From positions 5,901,667 through 5,965,666 of the forward strand of contig NW_020946557.1 in the NCBI RefSeq assembly GCF_900497805.2: a stretch of DNA of 64,000 nt, written 5' to 3'. Source of the DNA: Vombatus ursinus (lineage: Eukaryota > Chordata > Mammalia > Diprotodontia > Vombatidae). Position numbers and translations under genes: made by a program. Below, piece by piece: positions 22,471 to 34,172 of the stretch. Below the pieces are notes generated by a model that ran no database searches, was not told the origin of the DNA, and saw nothing but the letters and a program-made list of their open reading frames with translations. Every line of letters begins with the position of its first letter. The first letter of the stretch is position 1.

Positions 22471-22874
22471 CCAGGCCAACATGTAGGCATGACTACTGCT
22501 CTAGAATCCACAAGACAACAAAAGAAATATAGACAAGTTTGCAGCACATTGTATATAGTCTTTATGGAAGATTTATGGAAAGTCATGGACATGAGTAGCT
22601 CAGGATTTAGACACAGGTTGATTGAAATCTGCATCAGTGGAGGGAAGACCCACACAAACTAGGCGCTAGAACCATTGAAAGCACTGAAGTATATGTGGCT
22701 TACTGACATACTAGACATAAATAACTGAAAGAAGGCGATAATATAGAGAGATTATTGCACAGCATATGTGATACGGCAGGGTCCCCTCAAAATAAATAAC
22801 AGTCATCAAACCACTTTAGAGGTTTTCAGAAACCTGGCTTAAAACTGTTTTAAAGAGTCATGTTTTGGTACAAG
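22471..22874. other. Unassigned interval
   Basis: Open frames here have no family resemblance. Confidence 0.3.
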
Positions 22875-22877
22875 AGA

Positions 22878-23145
22878 CAGGCAGGTGGCACAGAGGATAA
22901 AGACTGGGCCTGGAGTCAGGAAGACCTGAGTTCAAATCTGGCCTCAGTCACTTGCTGGATGTGTGGCCCTGGGCAAGTCATTTAAAAAAAAAAAAAAAAC
23001 TCTATTTACCTCAGTTTCCCCAACTGTAAAAATAGCACCTAACTCTCAGGATTGTTATGAGGATCATATGAGATAATATTTGTAAAAAGTGCTTAGCACA
23101 GTGCCTCGCAAACAGTAGATAATATATAAATGCTTATTCCATCAT
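22878..23145 (+). mobile_element. MIR/THER1 SINE (L2-tailed) with internal A-run
   Basis: Head 'GGCAGGTGGCACAGAGGAT', 'GAGTTCAAATCTGGCCTCAG', an A17 run at about 22983-22999 inside the core, then 'CAGTTTCCCCAACTGTAAAA' and the L2-like tail 'AAGTGCTTAGCACAGTGCCT'. The internal A-run is probably a later expansion. Confidence 0.82.
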
Positions 23146-23169
23146 CTCTCTGCCCTGTAAGTTTGGAAT

Positions 23170-23400
23170 TCTTTGATTTATTCAATGAACAGTTTCAGCA
23201 TTTAATATGTATAGAGTAAAATGCTATGTACACTAAGTATAGAAAGATGAATAAGATTCCATCTCAGTCTTCAACAATTATACAATCTAGTAGAAAATAT
23301 GACGCACAAAAATAACAAGTTAAAATGGGACAAATAGTATAAAATACAACAAATGACACGAGTGATATACTGAAAATGTCTAAGTAATTCAGAGGAAAAA
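23170..23400 (-). mobile_element. L2 LINE 3'-end fragment
   Basis: Antisense: 'CAGCATTTAATATGTATAG', 'AGTCTTCAACAATTATACAA', with general L2 3' UTR layout. Weak. Confidence 0.4.
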
Positions 23401-23879
23401 GAGACCTCCCTCTACTAGCTGAGGAGAGGGATTGTAATACAAATTTTAACAGCAGCTGTAGAGAAGCTATGGAATGCCAAGTGGAACCCTTTGCCTGAGT
23501 TGAATATAAGCCTGAAGGTTTCAGCAGGCCCCAATTAGTTTGATAGAGATTATTGTAATCTCATTATTCAAATTCACACCATATATTTCCATTGGGATGG
23601 AATCAGTTACCATATTTTATATATAATCAAAACTTTTCAAATAGTGAAAATTCAGAATTCAAATGACACAATTACTTGTTTCCTTAATAACATAAAGGAG
23701 GAAAAATGAAAGGACCGGGAATCATTAAAGTTAAGAATTACTAAGAAAGGTACCAAATTATACATAGGTGGCTATTTTTTTAAAAGTTTACTCTGTGTAT
23801 GTTTACTCCTTTCCTTTCTTGAAGTCCTCCCTTCCTCCCCACTTTCTCTTCCTTTGTCCACATTGAGTATCATACCCTT
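23401..23879. other. Unassigned AT-rich interval
   Basis: Nothing recognised. Confidence 0.3.
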
Positions 23880-24474
23880 ATCTGCAGGTGTTCTGCCCAA
23901 AGAAATATAAATTTTGATCACCGAAACCTCAGAAGACATCTTGGGGCTTACAGACTAGATTTCTTTCTTAACGACCATGCCTTAAATGCAATTCACTCTG
24001 GCTCTCATTGATAGGCCAACAATAGGACCCAGCCCAAGCCCCACTTGGTTATTGTTTGGGTCCTGATGGCTCAGAGTGAATGCAAATTGAAATTGTTTCT
24101 GTTTTGGCCAGAAACCCTAAGGGTCTTCACTTCCCAGATTGATTTTTTTTTGACTAGGTAAAAGAGGCCATTCTGTGCCTCATTTCTTACCTATCCTTAA
24201 TCACTGAGTGGGCATTGCCTCAGTCAGACTGAGAGCTGGGAAAGACCTTAGCTTTACTTAATGGGACCAAAGTCTCCCACTGCATCCAGGGCCATCTCTA
24301 GTTGTTGTCTTTATCTATAGCTTGCCACTGGACCCAGATGGCTCCGGAGAAGAAAGTGGTGCTGGTGACTTTGCACAGCCCTCCCTCACTTAAATCCAAT
24401 TCACTAGCATGTCATGGCATCACCTTCCTGATGTCATGGCCCTCTTCAAGAACAAAGGACAAACAACAACTCTG
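23880..24474 (+). mobile_element. RTE-type LINE (or RTE-derived SINE) 3' end
   Basis: The last 215 bp ('CCACTGGACCCAGATGGCTC', 'CACTTAAATCCAATTCAC', 'TGATGTCATGGCCCTCTTCA', 'ACAAAGGACAAACAACAAC') match a very common marsupial repeat that I recall as RTE-derived. The upstream part (to about 23880) is assigned by continuity only. Confidence 0.55.
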
Positions 24475-24989
24475 TGTATGATTCATTAAACAAACTGTTT
24501 AAGGTTAGTATGTCAATCCATTTTAATAAAGGTATTTTTAAGATGTTAATTGAAAAAAATTTTCATAGTTTTCCTCTCAATATCAGACTAAGCATATGCC
24601 TCCTCTTTGGGACCATATACCCTAAAGGCACATCTAGTCTCCTGGTGGTAGCAGTTTCCTTCAGTGGTGCGTAACAATTCAATCTGTCCATATAAACATA
24701 TAAAAATGTGCACATACATCACAATGAAAAGGATGACTGGCATTTCACTGCTCCCCAACATTGAGAGGATCATAGCAAAACCTTTTGAACAGATTTCTGA
24801 AAAGTGCTGTCAAATGAATGAATACTCTTTGAATTACAATGTGAATTTTATTCTATGCACTTCTACTTTATACCTACAATATCACCTCACCATCTCCAAA
24901 GATAACTTTAATTCTTTGTAAAGATTTACAAAGTCTCACCCATTTACCAGTATGAAAGTCTTTTATTTTTCTTTGAAGATGATCTAGTA
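24475..24989. other. Unassigned interval
   Basis: Nothing recognised. Confidence 0.3.
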
Positions 24990-25215
24990 AGAACACCAAT
25001 AAAACCTAAAACCAGAAGAGACCTTAGAAGTCATCACCTTCTACCATTGTATGATATTTAAAGATAATAAGACTACAACTAAAGAAGGCTTTATTTATCT
25101 GAACAAAAGAAGGCTAATTTACTTGCCAAGTCATTCAGCTAGTGAGTGGTACAGCCAGGACTAGAGGACAAACTAAAGTCTCCCATCTACTGGTGCCAGG
25201 TTCTCTCTACTTCAA
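24990..25215 (-). mobile_element. MIR3/THER2-like SINE
   Basis: Antisense: 'AACCAGAAGAGACCTTAGAA' tail, 'TTACTTGCCAAGTCATTCAG' core, head near 25195. Confidence 0.55.
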
Positions 25216-25758
25216 CAAAGTGATCAGATAGTAATGTCCAGGTATTCAAATACCTAACCTCACATGTGTGCTTGTTCTTGCTGAATATTCAGGGACCTCT
25301 TTAACAAGCTATATGGCGCCCCGTGGCAAGTCATTACGGTAGAAATGAAACTGAATCTCATGGCCCCTAAACCACAAATGTGTTACCTCTGAGCTGAGAT
25401 GCTTCTCTAATGATTACATATGAAATTGTAGAGTGAAGTATTAGGGATTAAAAATCCCCTTGATGGATATCTTTATCATTTCCCTTTTTACTTTGGATTC
25501 TCTGCTTCTATCTGTCCAGTCTAATTACATTCATATATTTAAATAGCATTTCTCATCCAAATGAATCACAAGTGTTTGGAAATCACACTGATTTTTTTTT
25601 TTTTTTACAAATTATATACACAGCTAATTAAAAGGTCACAGGGTATATAATAAAACTTCTAGCCACAAACAGAATTTCAAAAGATGAGTCACAAGGCCAA
25701 AATGTAAAGGTTTTTCTCCTTTGTAGGTTTTTTTTCCCTTAAAAAAGGACCACAGTGT
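25216..25758. other. Unassigned interval
   Basis: A T-run at about 25592-25606; no gene or repeat recognised. Confidence 0.3.
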
Positions 25759-26230
25759 TCTTTTTTTTAAGAGCAGTTCTGATTTTATTTGCAAAAATAA
25801 CACTTTTTAAAGCACCATATTGGGCCTATGGAAAGATGAAAATAAAAATTCAGGAGGCATTGAATAAAAAGAAACAAAGTTCAAGGCTTTGATCCTAGCA
25901 GGCTCTGTCACAGTCAATAGGAGTGTCAGCAATAGTCCTCAGGGACCTGATGAAGAAGCTACTGCTGGTAAACCAGAGACTGTGGTTTCACGAGTTCATT
26001 CATTGGCTTTGGTCCATGGGTCAGGCAGTTGGGTTTATGGGTCATGGCCTTCACATTAGCTGTAGGGCTCAACCCAAAGCCTGGGCAGCTGGCTGGGCAG
26101 TCTGATGTGAGGAATCCTAAAATATATCCTCTATCTCCGCCTCAACAAGAGTCATAAATAGAAATTCATGTGGCCAAGGTGAGTACCAAGAGTCATGCTC
26201 AAATAAAGCAGCATTAGGCACATCCTGGGC
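25759..26230 (-). pseudogene. Possible 3' end of an unidentified processed transcript copy
   Basis: On the minus strand an AATAAA (plus TTTATT at about 25782-25787) is followed after about 15 nt by an A8 run (plus T8 at about 25761-25768), the spacing of a polyadenylated mRNA end. Upstream in the same strand a 35-codon open stretch ends in TAG near 26120 (it reads DVPNAALFEHDSWYSPW and continues). I recognise no gene. No target-site duplication is visible. Chance alignment of common motifs remains possible. Confidence 0.25.
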
Positions 26231-26258
26231 TCACTTCAGCCTGTCATCATCATCACAA

Positions 26259-26500
26259 CCAGCATTTACATATGCATTTTAAGGCTTGCAAAGCACTTTT
26301 AAAATATTTCATTTTATCCTCACAGCAACCCTGGGTGATAGGTACTATTACTATCCTCATTTTACAAATGAGGAAACTGAGACTGACAGCATTTAAAAGA
26401 TTTACCCAAGGTCACAAAGATAGTAGATGTTAGAGGCCAGATTCAAACTCAGGTCTTCCTGACTCCAGGTCTAGTACTCTAATCACTGTGCCACCTAGGT
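26259..26500 (-). mobile_element. MIR/THER1 SINE
   Basis: Antisense: 'AAGGCTTGCAAAGCACTTTT', 'ATGAGGAAACTGAGACTGAC', 'GGTCTTCCTGACTCCAGGTC' and head 'CACTGTGCCACCTAGG'. Well preserved. Confidence 0.85.
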
Positions 26501-27190
26501 TTTTATTTAAATGAAATATCCTTGCTAACTAGAAGATGTCTGATGTTTTTACTCAGCTGAAGGACCAAAATTTCTGTCACTGTCTCTAAATTTGGTTCAA
26601 GTCCTTGGCTATAAACCCTAGTTATGATTCTATCCAATAGCCTGTGTGGTTATCCATGAGAACCACTTTTTTCGGTGTCTTTTGCAGATGTCTCTTTTGA
26701 TGAGATTAATCATTTTGTTACCTGGGATTGGTAATCTATTAACTAGTCTACAAATTAGCATAAACTAACACAAACTATCTTATCTGATATTAACTTATCA
26801 CTCCATATTCTCACTTACCAGAAAGCAGGAATTTGAAAGATTGGGACCAAGGATTTTTAACTAATAGGGCCCCCAAAATAGTCACAGGACAAAAAAAAAT
26901 GTAAAGAAAGGAGTAAGTATTTTCTTTCTTTTCTCCAATGTCATTGGTTGCCTAAGCCATCTGTTAGCACCAGGATAAGAAACAATCTCAGTTGGCTGTT
27001 CTATTAACCTGATGCTGGTTCATGGTTAAACCATCAAGTGATAGGAAATGCAAGCAAGGAAGTATTTGATAGTACCCTTGATAATAAAAACTGTTATTGA
27101 CTAGCAGGCCCACTCCCCCAAGGAATTTACACCATCCCAAGAACAGAAGAACAAAGTATATACCTCCCTTCCTTCAGTATCTAAGGCCTA
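26501..27190. other. Unassigned interval
   Basis: Nothing recognised. Confidence 0.3.
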
Positions 27191-27335
27191 GGACAAGGGT
27201 GGCCTTCAGGCCCCATGTGGCCCTCTAGGTCTTTGTGTGTGACCCTTTGACTAAATCAAACTTCACAGAACAAATACCATTAATAAAAGGATTTGTTCTG
27301 TGAAACTTGGACTCAGTCAACTCTATACAGGGAAC
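27191..27335. mobile_element. Palindromic non-autonomous hAT-like element
   Basis: Inverted arms 27247-27275 and 27291-27320 share 'TTCACAGAACAAAT' and its complement, plus TTGACT ends, around a 15-bp loop. The left flank 'GGTGGCCTTCAGGCC' then 'CATGTGGCCCTCTAGG' matches a common marsupial hAT family as I recall it. No transposase code. Confidence 0.6.
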
Positions 27336-27715
27336 TATAGACTATCATAGATGTTCTGCTTCGCCTTAACTTTTGCCAGAAAGCTAAAAAATGGGGCCAT
27401 TCAGATCACCAGTAGCAGATTCTAGTACCAGTAGCACTGATTCTAGTAAATGTTGTCCAATGCTAACTGTGTCTGGTGGGGGTGACAGTGGAGGAGAATG
27501 AAGTCTTGCTATCACTTCTTGTGCTCTCAGATATGATGGCCAAGTTCCATTGGCAAGAATTGTATAGTGGCCCTGGTACCTAGCCACCACCCTACAAGAC
27601 AGCTTTAATTACTGATTTCTTCTACATCCAAAAACTATAGGGCATTTTCCTATTGTCAGTAATAGCTACTGCAAGGGATCATAGAACAACAGATTTACAG
27701 ATGAAGGGCATCTTA
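27336..27715. other. Unassigned interval
   Basis: May belong to the hAT-like element to its left; no motif proves it. Confidence 0.3.
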
Positions 27716-27716
27716 G

Positions 27717-27950
27717 AGGCAGTTGGTGGCACAGTAGATAGAGCGTGAGGCCTAAAGTCAAGAAATCCTGAATTCAAATCATGCCTGATACATACTAGCT
27801 GCATAGGCAAGTCATTTGCCTCAGTTTTCTCAACTGTAAAATGGGGGTAATAGCACCTATCTCAAAAGGTTGTTGTGAGAATCAAATACTTGTAAAAAGA
27901 GTTTAGCATGGTGCCTGGCACAGAATAGGTATGATATACATGCTTATTCT
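27717..27950 (+). mobile_element. MIR/THER1 SINE (L2-tailed)
   Basis: Head 'GTGGCACAGTAGATAGAGC', core 'GCCTCAGTTTTCTCAACTGT', tail 'AGCATGGTGCCTGGCACAGA'. Confidence 0.82.
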
Positions 27951-28938
27951 CTTCTTTCTTAGGCAACCAATTACCAGCCAGAATTTTTTTTTTAAATAGT
28001 AGATTCAAATATTTCTCTGTGATCTATACATCTGCAAGATTGCTGTGTTTTTTAGAGCATGCACTGTGGTGGCTGACAGACTGTGTAGTGGGCCAGGCCT
28101 GACTCAGGCTGATCTGCAGGTTTGATACCAGAAGGAAATGAGACTCTCATAGAACATATGAGAGTTGACAAAAGGAGGTTTACTTAATCATAGTAGAGAA
28201 AGGACATTTCGAAAGAGTGTAACACTGACGCAGCGGGGCACAGCTTCCCTGCCCCAATATTGGTCATGCTGCTAGTCTGCTAGAGGAGGAGAAGCCACAA
28301 AGCTACATAGATGACTTGAGACTTGTCTCCCGAGTCAATTAAATAATTAAATCTGGAACATGGTTTCAACCTTCTAAGGAAAAGCTAACCTAGCTTGTAT
28401 GGGTCAACATTTTAAGATATTGCTCTTGCCACATAAGTATTATACATGCTCTAAGACTAGAACTCAGGTATCTACCTTCCCTGGCTCATAGACGTCCATA
28501 GATTACCTCTGTGCTTCTCTGTGTAATTACATATTCCTCTCTTCCTACATGGTTAAGCCAATCTAAGAGCAGCCTATCCAGTCTGTGTATGTCCCATTGG
28601 AGGCAGAGCCTCTGGTCGAGGTTGTGACTCTGATCATATGTAGAGAAAAGGGAGATAGTTGGAATGGTCAGGAATTTAAGCGGATAAGAGAAATATTACC
28701 ACAGACCAAGCCTGTTAAAAAACAAAGTGGAACATCTACTTGTTCTGAGATTTCCCCCAAATACGTATGGGAAAATCTATACCAAGTAAGTGATAAGCTC
28801 CCCTGCAGTTACACTGGGAAGCTAAGGGTCATCACAAAGTATCCTCTGCAGAGTGGAGGGAGTAGAGGAAGGTTATTTTATACATGTGTTTCCTTTTGTG
28901 GACTAGACCTCTGATTTCATAGGTATGGGTAATTCCCA
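27951..28938. other. Unclassified interval
   Basis: Nearly 1 kb with no family match. A plus-strand open frame of 109 codons (28585-28914) shows no recognisable domain. Confidence 0.3.
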
Positions 28939-28939
28939 G

Positions 28940-29145
28940 AGAGGAAACTCCCTCTTACTACTGAATATAAGGAATTATTCTGCATTTTACAGTCTTAGAC
29001 TTACAATTTACAAAGTTGCCTGGGGCACTGAGGGGTTAAGTGATTTGCCCAGGGTCACACAGCCAGGATGTGTCAGAGGCTGGACTTAAATCCAGATATT
29101 CTTGATTCTGAGTCACCTCTCTATACACTATGCCACACTGCCTTT
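28940..29145 (-). mobile_element. CORE-SINE with orphan tail
   Basis: Antisense of the same family as 39815-40050: 'AGAGGAAACTCCCTCTTA' and 'GTTGCCTGGGGCACTGAGGG' (tail), 'CCCAGGGTCACACAGCCAGG' (core), 'TATGCCACACTGCC' (head). Confidence 0.65.
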
Positions 29146-29446
29146 TTTAGACATTCTTAGTGTGGGTGATTTGCATAACTAATAGGGAATTCAACTGAAC
29201 CACTTCTTTCTAAAAATAAAGAGGAAAATTATAAGAGTAGGTGGAGTAAAGGTTTAAACTCCCATTCTTCCACTTAGGTGAGGGTGACATCAGGATACCA
29301 CAAGAGAGACCAGCAAAAAGCTGTGTCAATGCCTATATAACTTGATCAAAATGGTTACAATACAGTGTATTTAATAATTTTGCCTTCCAAAAAAAATTAC
29401 TAAAGAATTGATCAAATCAATTGTACTTAATCTGTTTCCTGGTAGA

Positions 29447-29640
29447 ATGCAGTGTATAGTGGAAAGAGCTCTAAGTGTGTAGACAAAGAACCTGGCTTTG
29501 AATCCTAATTCTTTTACCTAGTAGCTATGTGATCACTAGCAAATCCCTTTGCTTCTCTGAGTCTGAGTTTCCTCAACTGTAAAATTAATGAGTAGGATTA
29601 GATGACCTATAAAGTCCCTTTTAGCTCTAAATTGCAGGAT
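29447..29640 (+). mobile_element. MIR3/THER2-like SINE (L3-tailed)
   Basis: 'GTATAGTGGAAAGAGCTC' head, 'TGAGTTTCCTCAACTGTAAA' core, 'GGATTAGATGACCTATAAAG' L3-type tail. Confidence 0.75.
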
Positions 29641-31254
29641 CCTCATTCATTAAATGGTTATGCAGATTTTGGGCTGAGCAATACAAGTGGACAATGCTAT
29701 CAACAAATTTCCTGATAGGATACGAATCATCTTCCCTAGGATCAGCTCAGACCAAAAGGGTCCAGGTAGCCAACTCCACAAATAGATGTCTTCAGAGGAG
29801 AAGATATAATAACCTCTTCTTCTGGGGACCCCAGAGGAATGAAGACACAGGTGTTCTTCCTGACTGGAGTGGGAATCAGGCTCAGAGTAGAGCAAGAATC
29901 TCAGTTTAGGATAGCTTGGGAAGTTTAGGGCCACTTATCCTGGAATTAGATTTCATTTATTTCTGCTTCTAATGGCCTTGCACCATTACATTATTTCTCC
30001 TTCTTCTTGAAAATAAATTCTAGAAAATTAAGTCTTGGGGATTAGAGGTGTGGAAATAGGGGATCGAAAGGCAATGGGTGATCAGAAAGGGGATTCAGAG
30101 AAGATTAGCTACAAACAAATGTAAATTCAGGAAGCTATGAAGACTCCAGTTTCAAGATTTATAATCTATTGGACTTCTTGGATCAGGCAAATTTCATAAC
30201 AAGTAAAAAATTTCAAAAAAACATCCCTAGGTCTGCAGACAAGGGTCCTTTATCCTATGACAGTCTGAGATTAGCAGCTGCTGTACCAGAAATCTGATAG
30301 CATTTAGGGAGGCCTAAAGTCTAGACTAGATCTTAGCATCTTTGACACACCTACAAAGAAAAATAAAGGAAATTGGATCATTCAATTAAAAACAAGAATA
30401 GCAGTAGCACTCAACAGCAATTTATTTTCTTCATCTGCATTGAGGATTGAATAAAAGAAACAAGATAAAACTACTACATGACAGATTCAAGTCAAATATC
30501 AGGAAAACTATTCTGATGTTAAAGCCTTCTTAAGTTAAATGGTCCTCAAAAAAATCAAAAACAGAAAGACAAACTGTGTATCTGAAGCTCTGCACCGCTG
30601 CATATAATATTCAATGCATTCAACTCTTGGGAAAGTTATCCAATCTCTCCTAAGACTTCTGTTCTATTTTCTTCAAAATTTAGAAGAAAAAATTCCCTCT
30701 ATTTGATATCCAGAAAGAAAAGAACTTGGAAACCTCTGATGCATTACAGTTTTCCCAATTGTCTGCCTAGTGTCCCACATGTCAAGCATATGTGGAAAGT
30801 ACATTCACTGGCAAGAAATCCTCTGGACTGAGGGTGTATTTTCTTGGCTATGATAACATAACAGCTTAGTGATGCCCTCTAGTGGAGAGTTGTGTTTCCT
30901 TACTACACAACTACACAGCAGGGGAAAGAATCAGTTATATTTGTGCTTAGCTTTTCTCCACTCCATTGTCAATTACAGTTTTTAAAAACATTTTCTGCAT
31001 CTACACATTTCATGAGGAGAAAGATTTGCAGTGAATACCAGAGAAGGTTGCAGGCAAAAGTCAGTGAAGTTTGGGCAGTGATAGAAGCCTCTGTGCTGAA
31101 AAAATAAAATGGAGACCTAGAAGCTATGTTTATGGAAAAAATGGATTCTACCAGCATGGTAAGGGAATTGGGCTCTGCAGCTGCCTTAATATTATACATA
31201 GAAACTTGGAGATGAATTTAACAGTTCTACAATGCCTCATTTAATTACTTCATT
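29641..31254. other. Long interval without recognised features
   Basis: 1.6 kb with no family I recognise. Short open frames (for example 30892-31107) show no domain. Confidence 0.35.
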
Positions 31255-31445
31255 AGCAGGATGATTCAGTGGCCAAAGCAATGAATCTGGAGCTTGAAGA
31301 CTGGCCACAGAATCCCAGACTTGACACTCATGTGATTCTTGGCAAGTTGCTTCATTTCCTTGGGCATATATTCCTCATATGTAAAATAAGAAGGTTAAAT
31401 TAAATAGCCTCTGATGTCCCTTCTAGCCTTTAAATCTAAAGTCTA
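31255..31445 (+). mobile_element. MIR3/THER2-like SINE (L3-tailed)
   Basis: 'AGCAATGAATCTGGAGCTTG', 'TCCTCATATGTAAAATAAGA', 'CTCTGATGTCCCTTCTAGCC'. Confidence 0.62.
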
Positions 31446-32350
31446 TGAACCTGGTATAGGGAGAATTTTTTTTTTTTTGCACGAACTGTGGAAAAGGAGG
31501 AAGGGGTTTAAAAAAATACCCTGAGAAAATGAGATAACAAGAACTAAAAAATGAGCTCAAAAATCCAACCAAGACATCTTTTAGTTGATAGAAGTGACAG
31601 GATTTCCAGGTCAAAAGTGAAGAACAGGATGTTATTGATGTCCCATGTATCTAACACTTCCTTTTTGGTGAGGAGGATGGTATGTGTTGGAAGAATACGT
31701 GTGTGGATTTGTTGGAGATAACTTAAGCAGAAGGTGACTCTGTATACCTTAGCCTAATTCAAAAGCAGAATATGGGTTTTGCCTTATTATAAATATCAGA
31801 CTCTTTTCCTCTAACTACAGTAATTCTAACATGAAGCACCTCCAGGTTTAACTCTAATTGGCAGGATGCAAGTATCTCTTCAATTGGTCCAGTTCAATGA
31901 CTCAGCAACTTAATTCACTGGTCTGATCCCTTTCCTTCCAGATACCTCTGTATACCCACCATTCATCTTTGCCCCCACACAGCCTTATTTCCTCAGGGAT
32001 AAGCCTGTGCTTCAGTTCATCTATACATCTGCTTCAAACTGGTGGCTAACTGATGTCCAAGAAACTGTAGGAGTTGAGGTTTTCTTTTAAGATCTTTATC
32101 TTCGACCAAGAAATGTTCATTTTTCCATCACGAAATGGAAATTTAGCCTATGCGGATTCAGTGAACATGAAGTTGGACAAGCCTTTTTTGGGGGGTGGGG
32201 GAAACATTTTGTGATTTATATGTCCTGTATTATTTTTTAAGTGTGGGTGTGGGAGGGAGAATGTATTGGAAATTGGCTTTTGAACCCTTAACTTGCAGTT
32301 GAATTTCCATGTACTTGACCAATCTCTAGTGTCACCAAATCTAATTGCTA
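31446..32350. other. Unassigned interval
   Basis: Nothing recognised. Confidence 0.35.
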
Positions 32351-32354
32351 CCAT

Positions 32355-32585
32355 AACAGCTTGCATTTATATTTGCAATTCTCAAAGCACTTTCCTAGCT
32401 AAATACTGAGAAGTAAGCAGCAGAAATACTATTACCCCCAATTTACATATGAAGAAATTAGACTTCCAAGAACTTAAGTGAACTTTAAAAGTTCACACTG
32501 GGAGTAAAGAGCAGAAGACTCTCAGTAAAGAGGTAAAGACCTCAGATTGGCTCCAAATCCTGTATTCTTTTCATTACACCATTTT
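32355..32585 (-). mobile_element. MIR-family SINE
   Basis: Antisense: 'CTCAAAGCACTTTCCTAGCT', 'CCCCAATTTACATATGAAG', 'GGCTCCAAATCCTGTATTC'. Diverged. Confidence 0.55.
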
Positions 32586-32844
32586 TTTTTTCACCTACCA
32601 GCTAAATCCATGATTCTAAGATCCTTTGATTGATCTGTCACAAAAAAATAGATGCTTTTGTGTAGGATGGTGGCTTTTGTACTCAAATCACCATGTGACT
32701 TTACTGAATCTTTGTAAAGTCTGCCCAAGCTTAACTAAAACAAGGCAATCAGTCATGAGAAAGGATTGCTCCCAAGGAAGAATGTTACTTTGAGTTATAT
32801 AAATTCTCCCTCGTAGTGCGTAAGATAACTAAGGATCTTTGCAA

Positions 32845-32985
32845 CTCAGTCAGTCAGCAAGCATTTATTGAGTACCTGCCATGTTTCAGGCACTGTACCT
32901 AGCACAGGGAATTTAAATACAAGCAAAATGGCAATTCCTGCCATCTAGAATCTTACATTCCAATGAGGGAAAACAACATATTAAA
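32845..32985 (-). mobile_element. L2 LINE 3' end
   Basis: Antisense tail 'AAGCATTTATTGAGTACCTG', 'TTTCAGGCACTGTACCTAGC', 'TCTAGAATCTTACATTCC'. Confidence 0.7.
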
Positions 32986-32997
32986 AAAAAAAAAAGC

Positions 32998-33320
32998 TGA
33001 GCTAGAGGGAAGGGAGGGGGAAGAGTGGAGGGAGAAGAGTGGAGAATGAAGGTACCCAACAGGGGCATGGTAGAGAAGTCCAGAGTTCAGCCTGGTGAAA
33101 AATGAAGACATGGCGGGCCTGGGTACTCTCTTTAAATGGAGATTCTGAGAGGAGTCTCCATTCCTGAGAGGGAGGGGTGGACGTTACTTCCAAGATGTGA
33201 ATTCTAGGGCTAGAGTGAACTTCTAGGTTAAAGAGATTTCTGTGCCATGGTAGAGGAAGTAGAGAGTGCAGCCTGGAAAAGAGTGAATAAAATAGCTTTC
33301 ATTGTGTCTCATGAGGGAAT
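32998..33320. repeat. Imperfect direct duplication in unclassified sequence
   Basis: Segments 33065-33107 and 33245-33288 match: 'CATGGTAGAG(A)AAGT-AGAG' then 'TGCAGCCTGG' or 'TTCAGCCTGG', then a GAA-rich end. Spacing is about 180 bp. Family unknown. Confidence 0.45.
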
Positions 33321-33407
33321 CAAGGACTGACTATCCTCTATATCATTATATCAAGTAATTTTCAATATTCAATTTGCATGCAAATAACCATTGCTTTTAA
33401 TTGGAGA

Positions 33408-33545
33408 CAACATGTTACAGTGGATAAAACCTTGACTTTGGAGTCAAGTTCCAAGTCTTGGCTCCAATGCAGTCTGTGCGTGACCTTGAACAAGTCATAT
33501 AACCTCTTTGGTTCTCTGTAAAAAGAGGTTGGTTGGAGCATTACA
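33408..33545 (+). mobile_element. MIR3/THER2-like SINE, tail missing
   Basis: 'GTTACAGTGGATAAAACC', 'CTTTGGAGTCAAGTTCCAAG', 'CAAGTCATATAACCTCTTTG'. The L3-type tail stops at the L1 junction. Confidence 0.6.
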
Positions 33546-33546
33546 A

Positions 33547-34172
33547 AATGCAAAATGGATAACTTTGATAACATTAAATTAAAAAGGTTTTACACAAACA
33601 AAATCAATGCAACCAAGATTAGAAGGAAAGCAGAAAGCTGGGAAACAATTTTTACAGCAAGTGTTTCTGAAAAAGACCTCATTTCTCAAATATATAGAGA
33701 ACTTAGCCAAATTTGCAAGAATACAAGTCATTCCCCAATTGATAAATGGTCAAATGATATGAACGTGCAACTTTCAGATGAAGAAATTAGCACTATCTAT
33801 AGTCATATGAAAAAAATGCTGGTTGTGACCCACAGTTTAGCACTCGAGGGGTTACAAGTGGAAAAAGTTTAAGAAGCCCTGAAAGTCTAAATCACTATTG
33901 ATTAGAGAAATGCAAATTATAACAAGTCTGAGACACCACCTCACACCTATCAGATTGGCTAATATAACAGAAAAGGAGAATGATAAAAGTTGGAGAAGAT
34001 ACGGAAAATTGGGACACTAATTCACTGTTGGTGGAGTTGTGAACTGATCCAACCATTCTGGAGAGCAATTTGGAACTATGCCCAAAGGACAATCAAACTG
34101 CATACCCTTTGATCCAGCAATACCATTACTAGGTCTGTATCCCAAAGAGATCATAAAAAGCCAAGAATTCCA
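33547..34172 (+). mobile_element. L1 LINE fragment, ORF2 C-terminal region
   Basis: Sense L1 ORF2 C-terminal code: MDNFDNIKLKRFYTNKIN at 33555, ISQIYRELSQI, then SDEEISTIYSHMKK, and after an insertion 'CTATTGATTAGAGAAATGC' and 'CACACCTATCAGATTGGC'. The zinc-knuckle region is only partly readable. Both ends are truncated: no RT domain and no A-tail. It is homologous to the minus-strand stretch 59863-60442 of the big L1 at the right end. Confidence 0.85.
33821..33881. mobile_element. Short insertion in L1 with a hAT-type end
   Basis: About 60 bp absent from the homologous L1 text breaks the frame after SHMKKM. It ends 'AAGTTTAAGAAGCCCTG', a hAT-type terminus I recall, and contains 'GTGACCCACAGTTTAG'. 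The left end lacks a matching inverted repeat and the 8-bp duplication is poor. Confidence 0.45.

Noticed and set aside
28585-28914. 109-codon plus open frame as a gene
   Set aside because: No domain, no initiation or splice context, and length within chance for 64 kb.
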